Of a DNA stretch of 64,000 bases, positions 7,488 to 20,742 are shown piece after piece. The stretch's first letter is position 1. Every line of letters starts with the position of its first letter. This DNA comes from Lachnospiraceae bacterium (GTDB taxonomy: Bacteria > Bacillota > Clostridia > Lachnospirales > Lachnospiraceae). Position numbers and translations under genes: made by a program. Under the pieces are notes generated by a model, which made no database searches, was not told the DNA's origin, and worked only from the letters and a program-made list of their open reading frames with translations. Location: positions 24,526-88,525 of the forward strand of contig JAILFK010000058.1 in the NCBI GenBank assembly GCA_024697595.1, read 5' to 3'.

Positions 7488-9908
7488 TTAGCTTCGCGTT
7501 ATGGCAGCTTTGATAAAATGAGCTGTCCCCACAATTCTATGCCCATTTGCCATCTCTGTCAAAGCCTTGGCCATATCAGTAGTAATAACTCCTCCTGTCA
7601 TCTTAGAATATCCTCGAATCGGCATATTATACTGGAATAATAGATTCAAACTTGGCTTTCCTCGCTTATCTGAAATCTTTAAAAGCAATGTAAGCACTCC
7701 ACAAACAATCCAACCCAATATTCCTTTTCCCATATATAACTGGCATACCGCATCATTGTAATCAATGGTCTTACTCCATGAACCATCAGGAACTTCTCGG
7801 CCGTATAGAATTGCAAATTCCTCATCTGACACCTGCTTGATATCTCCTGAGAAATATGATGGCAATTCATTAGGTGAATAAGGTCCACACTCCTTGGTGC
7901 CCTCTTGATTAATACTACCCTTTAATCTGATATCGCGAGAAGAAGCGCCGATTAAAATCTCATACTCTCCTGGCTCAATCTCAAATCTATCACTGTCAAC
8001 ATCAAAATATCTAAAGGTTTTATCATCAAAAGCAATCTCCACTGTCTTTGATTCACCTGGTTGTAGCTCTACCTTGGCAAAACCTTTTAATTCTTTGACA
8101 GGGCGATAAACTGTATCTGACTTTTTAGAGACATATAACTGTGCCACTTCTGCACCAGCTACATCGCCAACATTTTTTATAGTAAATTCCACCTTAGAAT
8201 CAGTAATATTTATATCAGAGTATTCAAACTGGGTATAGCTCAAGCCATATCCAAACGGGAAGAGTACATCAGCAGCAACCTTGTCATAATATCTATATCC
8301 CACATAGATACCCTCTCTGTGCTCACTGCTTCTCTGTGGCGATGGCCAGTAAGCCCTAGCTGGCGTGTCGTCATATTTATAAGCATATGTCTCATTTAAC
8401 TTACCGCTTGGATTTATTACTCCTGACAAGGCTTTTGCCATAGCAGAAGCACCAGCCTGGCCAGCTAGATAACCATGAATCACTCCACTCACCTTATCTA
8501 TCCATGGCATCTCTACAACTGAGCCTGCTGATAACACAACTACCACGTTGGCATTAACATCTGCCACTTTATCTATAAGCATATTTTGTGCCGATGGCAT
8601 ACGCATATGCTTACGATCTAAACCTTCACTCTCACTTATCTCATCTAAACCAGCACAAATCAAGACAACATCTGCATTTTTAGCCTGTTCAACAGCTTCA
8701 AACAAAAGCTTATTATCTGCGCCGGAATTTCTTTTATAACCTTTTGCATATCCAATAACATTTATATCCACCTCATCCCTTTGAAGCTCCTCCAAGAGAT
8801 TTTCTGGTTTTTTTGAAGTGTTTACCAGAGATGATCCTGCTCCCTGATATCTCGGTGTCGTTGCAAAATCTCCAAGAACTAGTACTTTTTTGTCCTTTGA
8901 AATTGGCAAAATATCATTGTCATTTTTTAGTAAAACTATACTTTTCTCAGCAGCTTTTCTAGCCAATTCATGATGTCCTTCCACATCATACTTCTTTACA
9001 CGACTATCATCATGCATAGACTGCATGTACTTCTGTTGAACATCATATGTCATAAAGACCACATCGAGAAGTTCATCCACTCGCTGGTCCAATTCATCCT
9101 CAGTAAGCACACCTGCTTCTATTCCTTTTAGAATATCCTTCATGCCAGAATTTCCTGTACCCGGCATCTCAAGATGAGAACCATTTTTTACACCTAGAGC
9201 ATGATCATTGCTTCCTCCCCAATCGGAAACCACATATCCATCAAACCCCCACTCATCTACTAAAATATCTTTTAATAGACGCTTATCCTCATTGGCATAA
9301 ATTCCATTTATCTCGTTATACGCAGACATTATGGATCTGGCTTTACCCTCTTTTACTGTCATCTCAAAACCAGTTAGATATATTTCTCTAAACGTTCTCT
9401 CATCAACAACAGAATTCATTGCCATTCGTCTTGTCTCCTGAGAATTAACAGCAAAATGTTTTGGACAGGCAACAACTCCCTTGGACTGAATTCCCTTCAC
9501 ATATGCTGTGGCCATCTTACCAGCAAGATATGGGTCCTCTGAAAAATATTCAAAATTACGACCACAGAGAGGACTTCTCTTAATATTTAAACCAGGGCCT
9601 AATATAACACTAACTCCCATAGTTATAGCCTCATCTGCTAGAGTCTCTCCTATCTCTTCACCTAATTCCACATCCCAGGAATTAGCCACAGTTGCAGCTG
9701 TTGGAAAACATGTAGCTGGCAATGACGCATTAATTCCAAGATGATCTCCAGCTCCAGCCTGAGTTCTCATACCGTGTGGACCATCTGACATCTTCATAGA
9801 TGGTATTCCATATTTTTCAAAATCAACTGTCTCCCAGGTATTTTTTCCAGACATCATTCTGGCTTTGTCCTCTAAAGACATCTGTTTAATAATATGTTCA
9901 TATTTCAT
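7488..9908 (-). CDS. Glycoside hydrolase family 3 beta-glucosidase with C-terminal membrane segment
   Basis: GH3 enzymes release terminal beta-linked glucose or xylose from oligosaccharides. The N-terminal TIM barrel carries the catalytic aspartate in YVVSDWGGSND (~residue 227) and substrate-binding motifs KHFAVNSQE and GPGLNIKRSPLCGRN. The GH3 C-terminal alpha/beta domain follows (~330-550), then a fibronectin-III-like domain (~560-660, GYGLSYTQFEYS). No signal peptide is present, so the enzyme should be cytoplasmic. Residues ~722-745 form one hydrophobic helix (ILGWIVCGVLTLLLKI) followed by a ~60-residue tail, which is not part of the canonical fold. The ribosome binding site is GAGGTG. The exact substrate cannot be told from sequence. 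Confidence 0.9.
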   Translation of the reverse strand: MKYEHIIKQMSLEDKARMMSGKNTWETVDFEKYGIPSMKMSDGPHGMRTQAGAGDHLGINASLPATCFPTAATVANSWDVELGEEIGETLADEAITMGVSVILGPGLNIKRSPLCGRNFEYFSEDPYLAGKMATAYVKGIQSKGVVACPKHFAVNSQETRRMAMNSVVDERTFREIYLTGFEMTVKEGKARSIMSAYNEINGIYANEDKRLLKDILVDEWGFDGYVVSDWGGSNDHALGVKNGSHLEMPGTGNSGMKDILKGIEAGVLTEDELDQRVDELLDVVFMTYDVQQKYMQSMHDDSRVKKYDVEGHHELARKAAEKSIVLLKNDNDILPISKDKKVLVLGDFATTPRYQGAGSSLVNTSKKPENLLEELQRDEVDINVIGYAKGYKRNSGADNKLLFEAVEQAKNADVVLICAGLDEISESEGLDRKHMRMPSAQNMLIDKVADVNANVVVVLSAGSVVEMPWIDKVSGVIHGYLAGQAGASAMAKALSGVINPSGKLNETYAYKYDDTPARAYWPSPQRSSEHREGIYVGYRYYDKVAADVLFPFGYGLSYTQFEYSDINITDSKVEFTIKNVGDVAGAEVAQLYVSKKSDTVYRPVKELKGFAKVELQPGESKTVEIAFDDKTFRYFDVDSDRFEIEPGEYEILIGASSRDIRLKGSINQEGTKECGPYSPNELPSYFSGDIKQVSDEEFAILYGREVPDGSWSKTIDYNDAVCQLYMGKGILGWIVCGVLTLLLKISDKRGKPSLNLLFQYNMPIRGYSKMTGGVITTDMAKALTEMANGHRIVGTAHFIKAAITRS

Positions 9909-10025
9909 GGGTTCACCTCATAATAATTATTACCTAATCTTCTCCATCTAATAATCTACAACATTTTGAAGTGTTTTTTATATCCTTGGCACGAATTGAC
10001 ATTTATAAGACATAAACCGCACTTA

Positions 10026-10283
10026 TTACTGTATATCATCCAAGGCTTGCATCAATCCCTTAGACAACTGATCTGCGCAAGAAGTACCTCTTCCTCCACA
10101 ATCATTCCCCGCTAAAATCTCTGCAATATTTCTAGCATCTGCTCCCTCTACCAACTTTGAGATAGCCGCTGTATTTCCTGCGCAACCACCCCAAAATTTT
10201 AGATTGTGAATCTTGCCATCTTCTATATCAAAATCTATCTGACGTGCACATACGCCCCTTGGTTTATATGAATAAGAACTCAT
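10026..10283 (-). CDS. Small TSCPD-domain protein (TIGR03905 type)
   Basis: An 85-residue protein made almost entirely of a TSCPD domain, with the signature WGGCAGNTAAISKLVEG and GRGTSCADQLSKGL. TSCPD domains also occur at the C-terminus of class II (B12-dependent) ribonucleotide reductases, but this stand-alone family has no established function that I know of. Conserved cysteines (four in total) suggest metal binding. It lies alone between the GH3 gene and the chemoreceptor, with a TTTTTATTCC-flanked start and no obvious partner. Confidence 0.82.
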   Translation of the reverse strand: MSSYSYKPRGVCARQIDFDIEDGKIHNLKFWGGCAGNTAAISKLVEGADARNIAEILAGNDCGGRGTSCADQLSKGLMQALDDIQ

Positions 10284-10355
10284 TTTTATTCCTCCATCTA
10301 TACAATACTTCTATAAATTATTTCGTCCCACAAACTTGTGTGACAAATATTTATT

Positions 10356-10392
10356 TCAAAACAAGGAGCAGCCATTTCTAGCTGCTCCTTGA
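10356..10392 (-). terminator. Intrinsic terminator of the chemoreceptor gene
   Basis: CAAGGAGCAGC (10363-10373) pairs perfectly with GCTGCTCCTTG (10382-10392) around an 8-base loop. On the minus strand the stem is followed by TTTTG, about 40 bases after the chemoreceptor stop codon. Confidence 0.8.
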
Positions 10393-10432
10393 AATATAAC
10401 ACATATAATTTTTCTTTACAATTTCACCACTA

Positions 10433-12145
10433 TTATACCTTAAAGAACTCTACAGCATCATTTAAACTGTCATTGATAGCTCTCATTTCCTGAGTACGTG
10501 CCTGAGTATCTACGCAAGCTGTTGCAACATGCTCACATGAAGCACTAACTTCCTCAGCACTAGCTCCAAGTTCCTCAGAAATTGCTCCAAGATTACTTGT
10601 AGCATTTGTAAGCTCAGTCTTGATCTGATTAAGTTCTGCTGTCATTCTATCGATATTTGATATCTCAGCTGTGCTGACATCTACAGATTCAGACAATATA
10701 GCAAACTTGCTCTGAGTATCTCCAATATATTCCTGCTCACTTGTGATAATCTCTGCAACCTTAGATGCTGCAGCTACAGTCTCTGATGACAACTGAGTAA
10801 TAGACTCTACAATTGTACGAATCTCGTTAGCTGACTTTGCTGAATCATCTGCTAACTGACGAATCTCCTCAGCAACTACCGCAAATCCTCTTCCTGCCTC
10901 TCCAGCTCTTGCTGCCTCAATAGAAGCATTGAGTGAAAGTAAGTTAGTCTGACTTGAGATATCCTCAATCATCTGTACACACTCTGCAATATTTGCCACA
11001 GCCTCATTGGTAGCTGTAATCTTTTCTGAAATATCACGAACCGCCTGCACTGACTCATCACTTGAAGTCATAACAGTGTCCATATACTTAGTAGCCTCTT
11101 TATTAGCTGCACCAATTTCTTCAGCAGCTCCCTTTAGCATCTTTACATTCTCAGAAAGCTTATCAATATTTTCACCGAGAACATAAGCGCGCTCTGCCAT
11201 AGTCTGAGCATTTTCTGCAACCTCTTGAGATGTATCTGCCACCTCATTGATTGTTGTTGAAATCTGAGAAATTGCTTCCACGTTTTCTGTTGTCTTAGAA
11301 TCTACGTCTATAACCGCTCCACTAAGTGGATCTGAATTACCCTTGATGGTTGATACTGAGCCTGATAAAGCTCGCTGCATCTTATCTCCAGCATCTATAA
11401 GTGACTGAATCTCATTTATCAAAGATTTCGCTCTAAAATCAACTCTCAAGTTACCATCTGCCATAGAATCCAAACTTGCAGAAACTTTTATAATCGGATT
11501 TACAAGCTTCTTGGCTGCTATCAATACGACTATTGCAAAGAAGAAAACACCAAATCCAGCTACAATCATAATCATCTCTTCAAGATGATCCACAGGAGCT
11601 TGGATTTCATCTGCATCTGCAGATATTACCAAAACAAAAGATAAATCCTGTGCTACATAATAAGAGGCATATTTTTGTTCGCCTTTAAATTCATAAGAAA
11701 TTGTATCAGTCTCATCTCTAACGCCGGCTTTCATATCAGCACAAACACCTTTTACTACTTCATTAGATACCGGCTCTCCAATCTTTTCTTCCGTAGGATG
11801 GTAAAGCATTGTTCCATCTGCATCAGCTATATAACAATAAGATGAAGATACATCTCTAAGTGATATATCGCCGGCAAAAGCTTGTAATCCTGGTTTTGAC
11901 AAAGCACTATTTTTACCTACCGCAGCCACTAAATTCTCCAATCCAATACCTTCGGCTTCAGCTGTAGTATACATATAGTTAAATGTTAATTCTTCTAACG
12001 ATTTCTTGGATTCATAAGAACTAAACAATCCAATAATCAATGATAACACACACATTGGCACCAAAGAAAATAACACCAATGTGGCATACATTGACGCCTT
12101 GCCTTTTTTCATAGCCTTACTATTTACTTTTTCTTTCGTCGACAT
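10433..12145 (-). CDS. Methyl-accepting chemotaxis protein with extracellular Cache domain
   Basis: A transmembrane chemoreceptor of 570 residues. Residues ~20-42 are the first membrane helix, ~45-185 an extracytoplasmic Cache-type sensor ([13 protein letters not shown]), ~190-210 the second helix, ~212-265 a HAMP domain and ~290-560 the coiled-coil signalling domain. The hairpin tip has the canonical segment [18 protein letters not shown]. Its ligand is unknown. No CheB/CheR-binding pentapeptide is evident at the C-terminus (DAVEFFKV). The gene is monocistronic: a terminator follows and the upstream gene is ~190 bases away. No other chemotaxis or flagellar gene is in the window. Confidence 0.93.
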   Translation of the reverse strand: MSTKEKVNSKAMKKGKASMYATLVLFSLVPMCVLSLIIGLFSSYESKKSLEELTFNYMYTTAEAEGIGLENLVAAVGKNSALSKPGLQAFAGDISLRDVSSSYCYIADADGTMLYHPTEEKIGEPVSNEVVKGVCADMKAGVRDETDTISYEFKGEQKYASYYVAQDLSFVLVISADADEIQAPVDHLEEMIMIVAGFGVFFFAIVVLIAAKKLVNPIIKVSASLDSMADGNLRVDFRAKSLINEIQSLIDAGDKMQRALSGSVSTIKGNSDPLSGAVIDVDSKTTENVEAISQISTTINEVADTSQEVAENAQTMAERAYVLGENIDKLSENVKMLKGAAEEIGAANKEATKYMDTVMTSSDESVQAVRDISEKITATNEAVANIAECVQMIEDISSQTNLLSLNASIEAARAGEAGRGFAVVAEEIRQLADDSAKSANEIRTIVESITQLSSETVAAASKVAEIITSEQEYIGDTQSKFAILSESVDVSTAEISNIDRMTAELNQIKTELTNATSNLGAISEELGASAEEVSASCEHVATACVDTQARTQEMRAINDSLNDAVEFFKV

Positions 12146-12220
12146 AAATATACCTCCTCATAGCCAAATTATTCAAAGCTCAATAATTCTCCCTTTTCTA
12201 CATGTCCATAAAATTTTTTA

Positions 12221-12250
12221 ATTATATCTCGCTTCACTAATTTATGTCGT
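12221..12250 (-). promoter_or_regulatory. Putative sigma-A promoter of the chemoreceptor gene
   Basis: On the minus strand a perfect TATAAT (12221-12226) is preceded, with an 18-base spacer, by ACGACA (12245-12250), which matches four of six bases of the -35 consensus. No sigma-28 (TAAA-N15-GCCGATAA) motif was seen, although many chemotaxis genes use one. The leader before the ATG would be about 70 bases. Confidence 0.4.
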
Positions 12251-12339
12251 TTTATCAACACTTCAAATTTATTGTATCATTTTCAATATATTTACACAAA
12301 TTTTTTTCTTTTATTCTACACTTTTATGCATATTTACCA

Positions 12340-15300
12340 TTATTTTCTGTATTTTTCGTGAATAGCGTAGAATAATGACTTGTCTTTATACATCAATTTG
12401 TCTGCTTCAGATATTAATTCATCAATATCAGACATCTTTTCTTTCCAAGTGAATCCTACTGCCACATCTGGAGCATCCTTCTCTTGAAATCTCGCAAGAA
12501 GTTTTTGTCTCAGGTCATTAAAAGTTTTCTCATCCACACCATGAAGGAGTACCATAAACTCATCTCCTCCGCTTCTGAAAATATTATCTGCGCCATAAAC
12601 ATCTGCGATAATATTAGCTGTTTGCTGAATATATCTATCCCCAGCTTCATGGCCCTGTACATCATTAACTTCTTTCAAACCATTCATATCAGCAAAAACT
12701 ATACCTACACTCTTTTTAGTTCCTTTGATTTCTTCCTTCTTTGTGAGCATAGCATTTCTATTATGCACTCCTGTAAGATCATCAAAACTATTAATTTTTT
12801 GGAAATAATTTGATAGCACTTTTGCACTAATCACATAGGATACTGTCTGCAAAATCTTCTTGACCTTTTGATATTCTTTAATATCATAATTATCCACACA
12901 TAAATAGCCCATTATCTTGCCATTATTGTAAAATGGTACAGCCATAAATCTACTTATACCTCGTCTGACAGTAGTCACATAAACCGCCGGTGAAGCATGT
13001 CTTAACATCTGCACATTTTCAATAATTACAATCTTGTTATCCTGCAACATCTTCTCCCAAGGTTTGTAATACACATTATAATCCAGATTCTGCAAGGTAT
13101 CTTTTTGAGAAACAGCACCGTCATAACAATATTCAAATGTATTATTAACTATCTCTCGATCAATTTCTAAAATGTATATTCTATCTGCTGTAATATATTT
13201 AGATATCTCCCTCAAAGAATTCATGATGCTATCCTCATACTCGGAGGTATCTCTTAATATATCAACAATCTTCTTGGTCACTTCGTCTGCAATCTCTTTC
13301 TCAGATGTGACTATCTTTTTATCCTTTTCCTCCTGACCCATAACTTGTCCATAGTTTAGATATATCTCATGCTTTGTCATCTTTGCAGATATAAATTTGC
13401 TAAAGGTATTTAACATCAATTCCACATTGTACTTTGTCGCCTTATCATAGTTGTCTACGCATAAATAGCCCACTAAATTACCGGCAATGTAATTTGGAAT
13501 CATAATCACATTGTATATACCTATTGCGCGCAAATCATTATATAAATCCGCATATTTTTCGCGAATATCTTGAATATCATCTATTCTGATATATCCATCT
13601 ATCAGATTTTCGCTCATAAACTGTTCAACTAATTCATTATCTGCAGTTGAAAAAAAACCATCAATGGCAGACACATCATCTTTAGCCCACTCAAATCTGG
13701 ATTTTATGCCACCTCCCATATTGTTGAGAATATAAACTCTGTCTGCATCTAATACTTCTCCGATTTCCTTGATTGTCATATTCATGACATCTTCAAAGGC
13801 AACAACATTTTCAACCCTGATCCACATTTCATCAACAATCTTGTAAGTATTCAGATCAATCTCACGCTTCAGATATTTATCAGTATAATCCTGTATGGTT
13901 TTAAAGATAAACACACTGCTTCCTGCCTGGGAAAATGGAGCTGCCACAAATTCAACCATAGCTTCAAATGCCATACTATAATTATTATCTGATATAACCT
14001 CACCTCTGGCCGCTCTATATGCGTAATCAATCCACTTTGAGTTTATGTTTTTAAACAGTTTTAAACAACTCTTTCCCACTAGTTCTTTTGAGTTATATCC
14101 TGTTAACTCACAGTATTTTTTATTAACATATACGATAGTCATATCTGTAGGTTCAAGATGAGCCTCCTCGCCCTGTTCAAACTGTGGTTTTACGATAACC
14201 ATCGGCAGTGGTATATCCCTAAATGAATCTAGCTTAAATTCATTTCCCTTAAGCAAGATTTCGCCATTAATCTTATTTTTATTTTCAGTCAAACGATCTA
14301 ATGCAAGACTTATAACTCCATTTAAATCATTAAACTCAGAACCATAAGCCAAGCCATACATCATACTGACTTTCACGACATTGCCATCAATAGAGTTTAT
14401 AGTGCTAATATGTTCCTCTAATTCTCTTAATAAACGTTGCACTTCTTCACTTTTTACATTTCTTCCTGCAATGGCAAAACTACCATTTGTCACTCTGCCT
14501 AGTGTATAATTATCTCTAAAAGTGTCGCGCAAAATGTCCGCTAAACGCATAGTCAGCAACTGTATAACATCATCGCCCAAGGTCCTGTTTATATCCTCGT
14601 ATTCCGGAATTTCTACAATAATATATATATAATCCTCCTGGTTGGATCTGTAATTATTATCATATCCAATCATTGCCACTAATACACCTCTGGCGTTCAT
14701 AAATCCGGTCTCAGTATCAAAGATGCTTATGGAATCTTTGATACCAGCATCTGCTATATCCTGATCTACATCTGTAAAATATCCCACTAAACCGGTAATT
14801 ATTCCTTCTTTATATACCGGGAATTTAGACGCAAGAATATTGTGCATCTTACCATTCACAATATTTTCTCCCGCTATATTAATATATTTCTTTCCACATT
14901 CAATAACATCTTTTTCAATATCTCTAAACGGCTTATCATTGACATGCCATCCCATCTCTTCGTCATTTTTTCCCAAAATGCATTCTTCAGACTCAAAACC
15001 ATAATAATCCAAGAAACTTTGACTTGCCCCTAAGAATCTTCTATCTTTATCCTTCCAAAACATCTTGATGTTAGAATTTCTCAAAAGTGCCTGCCATACA
15101 TCAAAGTAGCTCTTGTCATCATCTGAAGAATATCTATAGGTCATGTTGTTCACCAGTCGATTGATAGCTGCCATCTTATCTTGCTGTCCCTCTATAAAAG
15201 CAGGCCTAATACACAACAAATATCTATTGCCACCTGACTCTGGTAATGCTACCACATTAAACTCGGTCCACACATAATTGCCAGATTCATCTTTAATTCT

Positions 15301-17649
15301 AAACTCCTCGCAAAAAGATCCTCTAGCAGCATCACTCAAATGTTTTTCAAAGGAAATATTGTTTACAAATTCATTTCTAAATCTATCTATATCGTCAAAA
15401 TACATTCTGCGAACATTGTACTTCTCATAGAAATCCTCCACACCAGAATTGGCTTCTCCCACAGTCTCGTTTAACCAGATACTATAAACAACCTTCCACT
15501 CATCTCGGTCTAAATCAATGAGATATATACCATCAAACAGTGTAGTTAGATTTCTTATTACTGCATCAAGTTCTTCAAGCCTCTCAACCTCACTAATCTC
15601 CGTCTCTGCGACAAAAGCGCTAAGCATAGCCTCACCCTTGCGAGCCACCACCTTTTTGAAAGTAAAATAATAATACTTATCATTATTGACAAAGGTCATA
15701 TTCTCCACCTTGCCTGTCTCAATAGCGCGATCAGCCAAATTTTTAAATTTCGAACTAAGCGCCGACTCAGAAGAATTCATATCCCATTCTATAACCTCAA
15801 CACCATTATCCCCAAGCTTGGTAACAACATCCCGATATTTGTCATTTTGATATACCATGGTAAAAGAATTACAATCATAATAGAAAAGCGCTGCAGGAAC
15901 ATCTTCAGGAAGTTCTGCAAGCCCAACCTGATCATAAAATGATGCCTGGGATCTAGTCTCCTGTGCAATCATGCGATCACTGATATTAACCATTGCTTCA
16001 TCAAAAGGAAGCGGTTTGCCATAAAAATATCCCTGAATTTTTTCACAACCAATACTGCGCAAAAATTCCAATTGTTCCTCTGTCTCCACGCCCTCAGCAA
16101 GAGTGTGGATTCCTAACTCTTTAGCCATTTTCACTGCCAACTTAACGATAGATTTTGATCTCTCATCAAAATTTCGCATAAAAATCATATCTATTTTGAT
16201 TTCATCAAAGTTGTAATCTTTCAACACATTTAGTGAAGAATATCCGCTACCAAAATCATCCATCCACACCTGGAAACCAGCTTTATGAAAACGTTCAATG
16301 GCATCTCTTGTAATGCCATTATCCGAGATGACAGTTGTCTCAGTAATCTCTACCGGAATCATATTACGCGGAATTTCATACTCATCAACAGCATCTATAA
16401 GCATCTCAACTGGATCAATCACATCAAAATCTGTGCGGGAAATATTTACAGAAACAGGCACTATTTCTTTACCTGCTTTTATTTTTTCACTTATTAATTT
16501 TGCAACTTGATTAGCTACACATCTATCAATCTTATAAGACAGACCATTCTCCTCCAAAACGGGAATAAATTCCCCTGAGGAAATCATGCCGTATCGCTTA
16601 TCCTGCCATCGCACCAAAGCTTCAAAGCTGGCCAGTTTACCTGTCATAGCTCGAACCACCGGTTGAAAATACACCTGAATAGAACCATCTAAAATAGCTC
16701 TATCTAACTGGGATAAAATATATTCTGTCTTGTCAAAATTCTTGGCCATATTATCATCAAACCAAGAAAATCCTGACGCATATCTATTTTTATTGGCATC
16801 ACAAGCCACCTTGGCCCAATCGCACAAGGTTGAAACAGATACTCCATCTATATATTTACAGATTCCTATCTTAACAGGAAGAGAATTGGAATTATTGCTC
16901 TGATGAAACGCAACAATTATATTGTTTAGCTTCATCTCAATATTTTTTGTATCCGTATATCCGTAAAATCTATCTTCGCCAAATCTCGAGCAATTGTGAC
17001 CCCCTAGTTCCTCAGATATAATCTCAGCAAACTCAACCAAAAGCCCATCTCCCGACTCTCTGCCGTACTTGCTGTTAAACCCTTTCATTCCAATAAAATC
17101 AAAGCTCAAAATCACTGGATTCCGGCCGCTTTTGTACATCTTATCTAATCCCTCAGATGCTGTCTCCAAAAAATACCATCCGTTTTGCAAACCTGTTAAA
17201 CCATCAAGCCTAGTCCTAACTGTTGTCATAAACACATGAAGCAATTTGCCATATTCAGGATCGTCTATGCACTTACCATATATTTGCACATATATCACAT
17301 TGGCTTCTTGAGTGATAATTCTAAAACTAATCTGATCAAAATTACCATCATCTGATAATATCTGACTTTTAATTCGCCTTCTCACATCCTCTTTATCCTT
17401 AAGATAAATCATGCCCTCAAAAGTCCCTCCTGTTAAATTCATAAATTCAACAGCAGTTTTACACTCAAATATATCCATCACAGCCTCATTGGCATATAAA
17501 ATATCACAATCCCCATCCGCCTGATAGATAAAAAACCCTCCAGGTAAATTCGCCAGACCTCTTTGAATCAAATCACTATTTAAGTCAAATTTAATTATCT
17601 CTTTTCTTCCCATAATACAATTTCCCATCCTTTGAGATGCATTTATCAT
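12340..17649 (-). CDS. Very large soluble PAS/GGDEF/EAL/GAF c-di-GMP signalling protein
   Basis: A 1769-residue protein with no evident membrane helices. Approximate order: PAS (20-120); GGDEF-like domain (~150-300) whose active site is degenerate (FGEDRF); EAL phosphodiesterase (~310-560) with intact FEALVRW (~343), DDFGSGYSS and AEGVETEEQL; three PAS-like domains (~590-960); a second degenerate GGDEF-like domain (~975-1120, TNGSFA at the catalytic site, ~1056); PAS (~1130-1250); two GAF domains (~1275-1410 and ~1440-1600), both ending with GYLCVDNYD; and a C-terminal GGDEF (~1605-1765) with intact SGGDEF (~1694). It could therefore both make and degrade c-di-GMP. The start could be the ATG at 17649 or at 17613 (AAAGGATGG upstream). 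It begins 23 bases after the lacZ stop, so co-transcription with lacZ is likely. Confidence 0.88.
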   Translation of the reverse strand: MINASQRMGNCIMGRKEIIKFDLNSDLIQRGLANLPGGFFIYQADGDCDILYANEAVMDIFECKTAVEFMNLTGGTFEGMIYLKDKEDVRRRIKSQILSDDGNFDQISFRIITQEANVIYVQIYGKCIDDPEYGKLLHVFMTTVRTRLDGLTGLQNGWYFLETASEGLDKMYKSGRNPVILSFDFIGMKGFNSKYGRESGDGLLVEFAEIISEELGGHNCSRFGEDRFYGYTDTKNIEMKLNNIIVAFHQSNNSNSLPVKIGICKYIDGVSVSTLCDWAKVACDANKNRYASGFSWFDDNMAKNFDKTEYILSQLDRAILDGSIQVYFQPVVRAMTGKLASFEALVRWQDKRYGMISSGEFIPVLEENGLSYKIDRCVANQVAKLISEKIKAGKEIVPVSVNISRTDFDVIDPVEMLIDAVDEYEIPRNMIPVEITETTVISDNGITRDAIERFHKAGFQVWMDDFGSGYSSLNVLKDYNFDEIKIDMIFMRNFDERSKSIVKLAVKMAKELGIHTLAEGVETEEQLEFLRSIGCEKIQGYFYGKPLPFDEAMVNISDRMIAQETRSQASFYDQVGLAELPEDVPAALFYYDCNSFTMVYQNDKYRDVVTKLGDNGVEVIEWDMNSSESALSSKFKNLADRAIETGKVENMTFVNNDKYYYFTFKKVVARKGEAMLSAFVAETEISEVERLEELDAVIRNLTTLFDGIYLIDLDRDEWKVVYSIWLNETVGEANSGVEDFYEKYNVRRMYFDDIDRFRNEFVNNISFEKHLSDAARGSFCEEFRIKDESGNYVWTEFNVVALPESGGNRYLLCIRPAFIEGQQDKMAAINRLVNNMTYRYSSDDDKSYFDVWQALLRNSNIKMFWKDKDRRFLGASQSFLDYYGFESEECILGKNDEEMGWHVNDKPFRDIEKDVIECGKKYINIAGENIVNGKMHNILASKFPVYKEGIITGLVGYFTDVDQDIADAGIKDSISIFDTETGFMNARGVLVAMIGYDNNYRSNQEDYIYIIVEIPEYEDINRTLGDDVIQLLTMRLADILRDTFRDNYTLGRVTNGSFAIAGRNVKSEEVQRLLRELEEHISTINSIDGNVVKVSMMYGLAYGSEFNDLNGVISLALDRLTENKNKINGEILLKGNEFKLDSFRDIPLPMVIVKPQFEQGEEAHLEPTDMTIVYVNKKYCELTGYNSKELVGKSCLKLFKNINSKWIDYAYRAARGEVISDNNYSMAFEAMVEFVAAPFSQAGSSVFIFKTIQDYTDKYLKREIDLNTYKIVDEMWIRVENVVAFEDVMNMTIKEIGEVLDADRVYILNNMGGGIKSRFEWAKDDVSAIDGFFSTADNELVEQFMSENLIDGYIRIDDIQDIREKYADLYNDLRAIGIYNVIMIPNYIAGNLVGYLCVDNYDKATKYNVELMLNTFSKFISAKMTKHEIYLNYGQVMGQEEKDKKIVTSEKEIADEVTKKIVDILRDTSEYEDSIMNSLREISKYITADRIYILEIDREIVNNTFEYCYDGAVSQKDTLQNLDYNVYYKPWEKMLQDNKIVIIENVQMLRHASPAVYVTTVRRGISRFMAVPFYNNGKIMGYLCVDNYDIKEYQKVKKILQTVSYVISAKVLSNYFQKINSFDDLTGVHNRNAMLTKKEEIKGTKKSVGIVFADMNGLKEVNDVQGHEAGDRYIQQTANIIADVYGADNIFRSGGDEFMVLLHGVDEKTFNDLRQKLLARFQEKDAPDVAVGFTWKEKMSDIDELISEADKLMYKDKSLFYAIHEKYRK

Positions 17650-17671
17650 ATCCTAGATAAGTAAGATATTT

Positions 17672-20731
<3,060 letters not shown>

Positions 20732-20742
20732 CTATATGTCAT

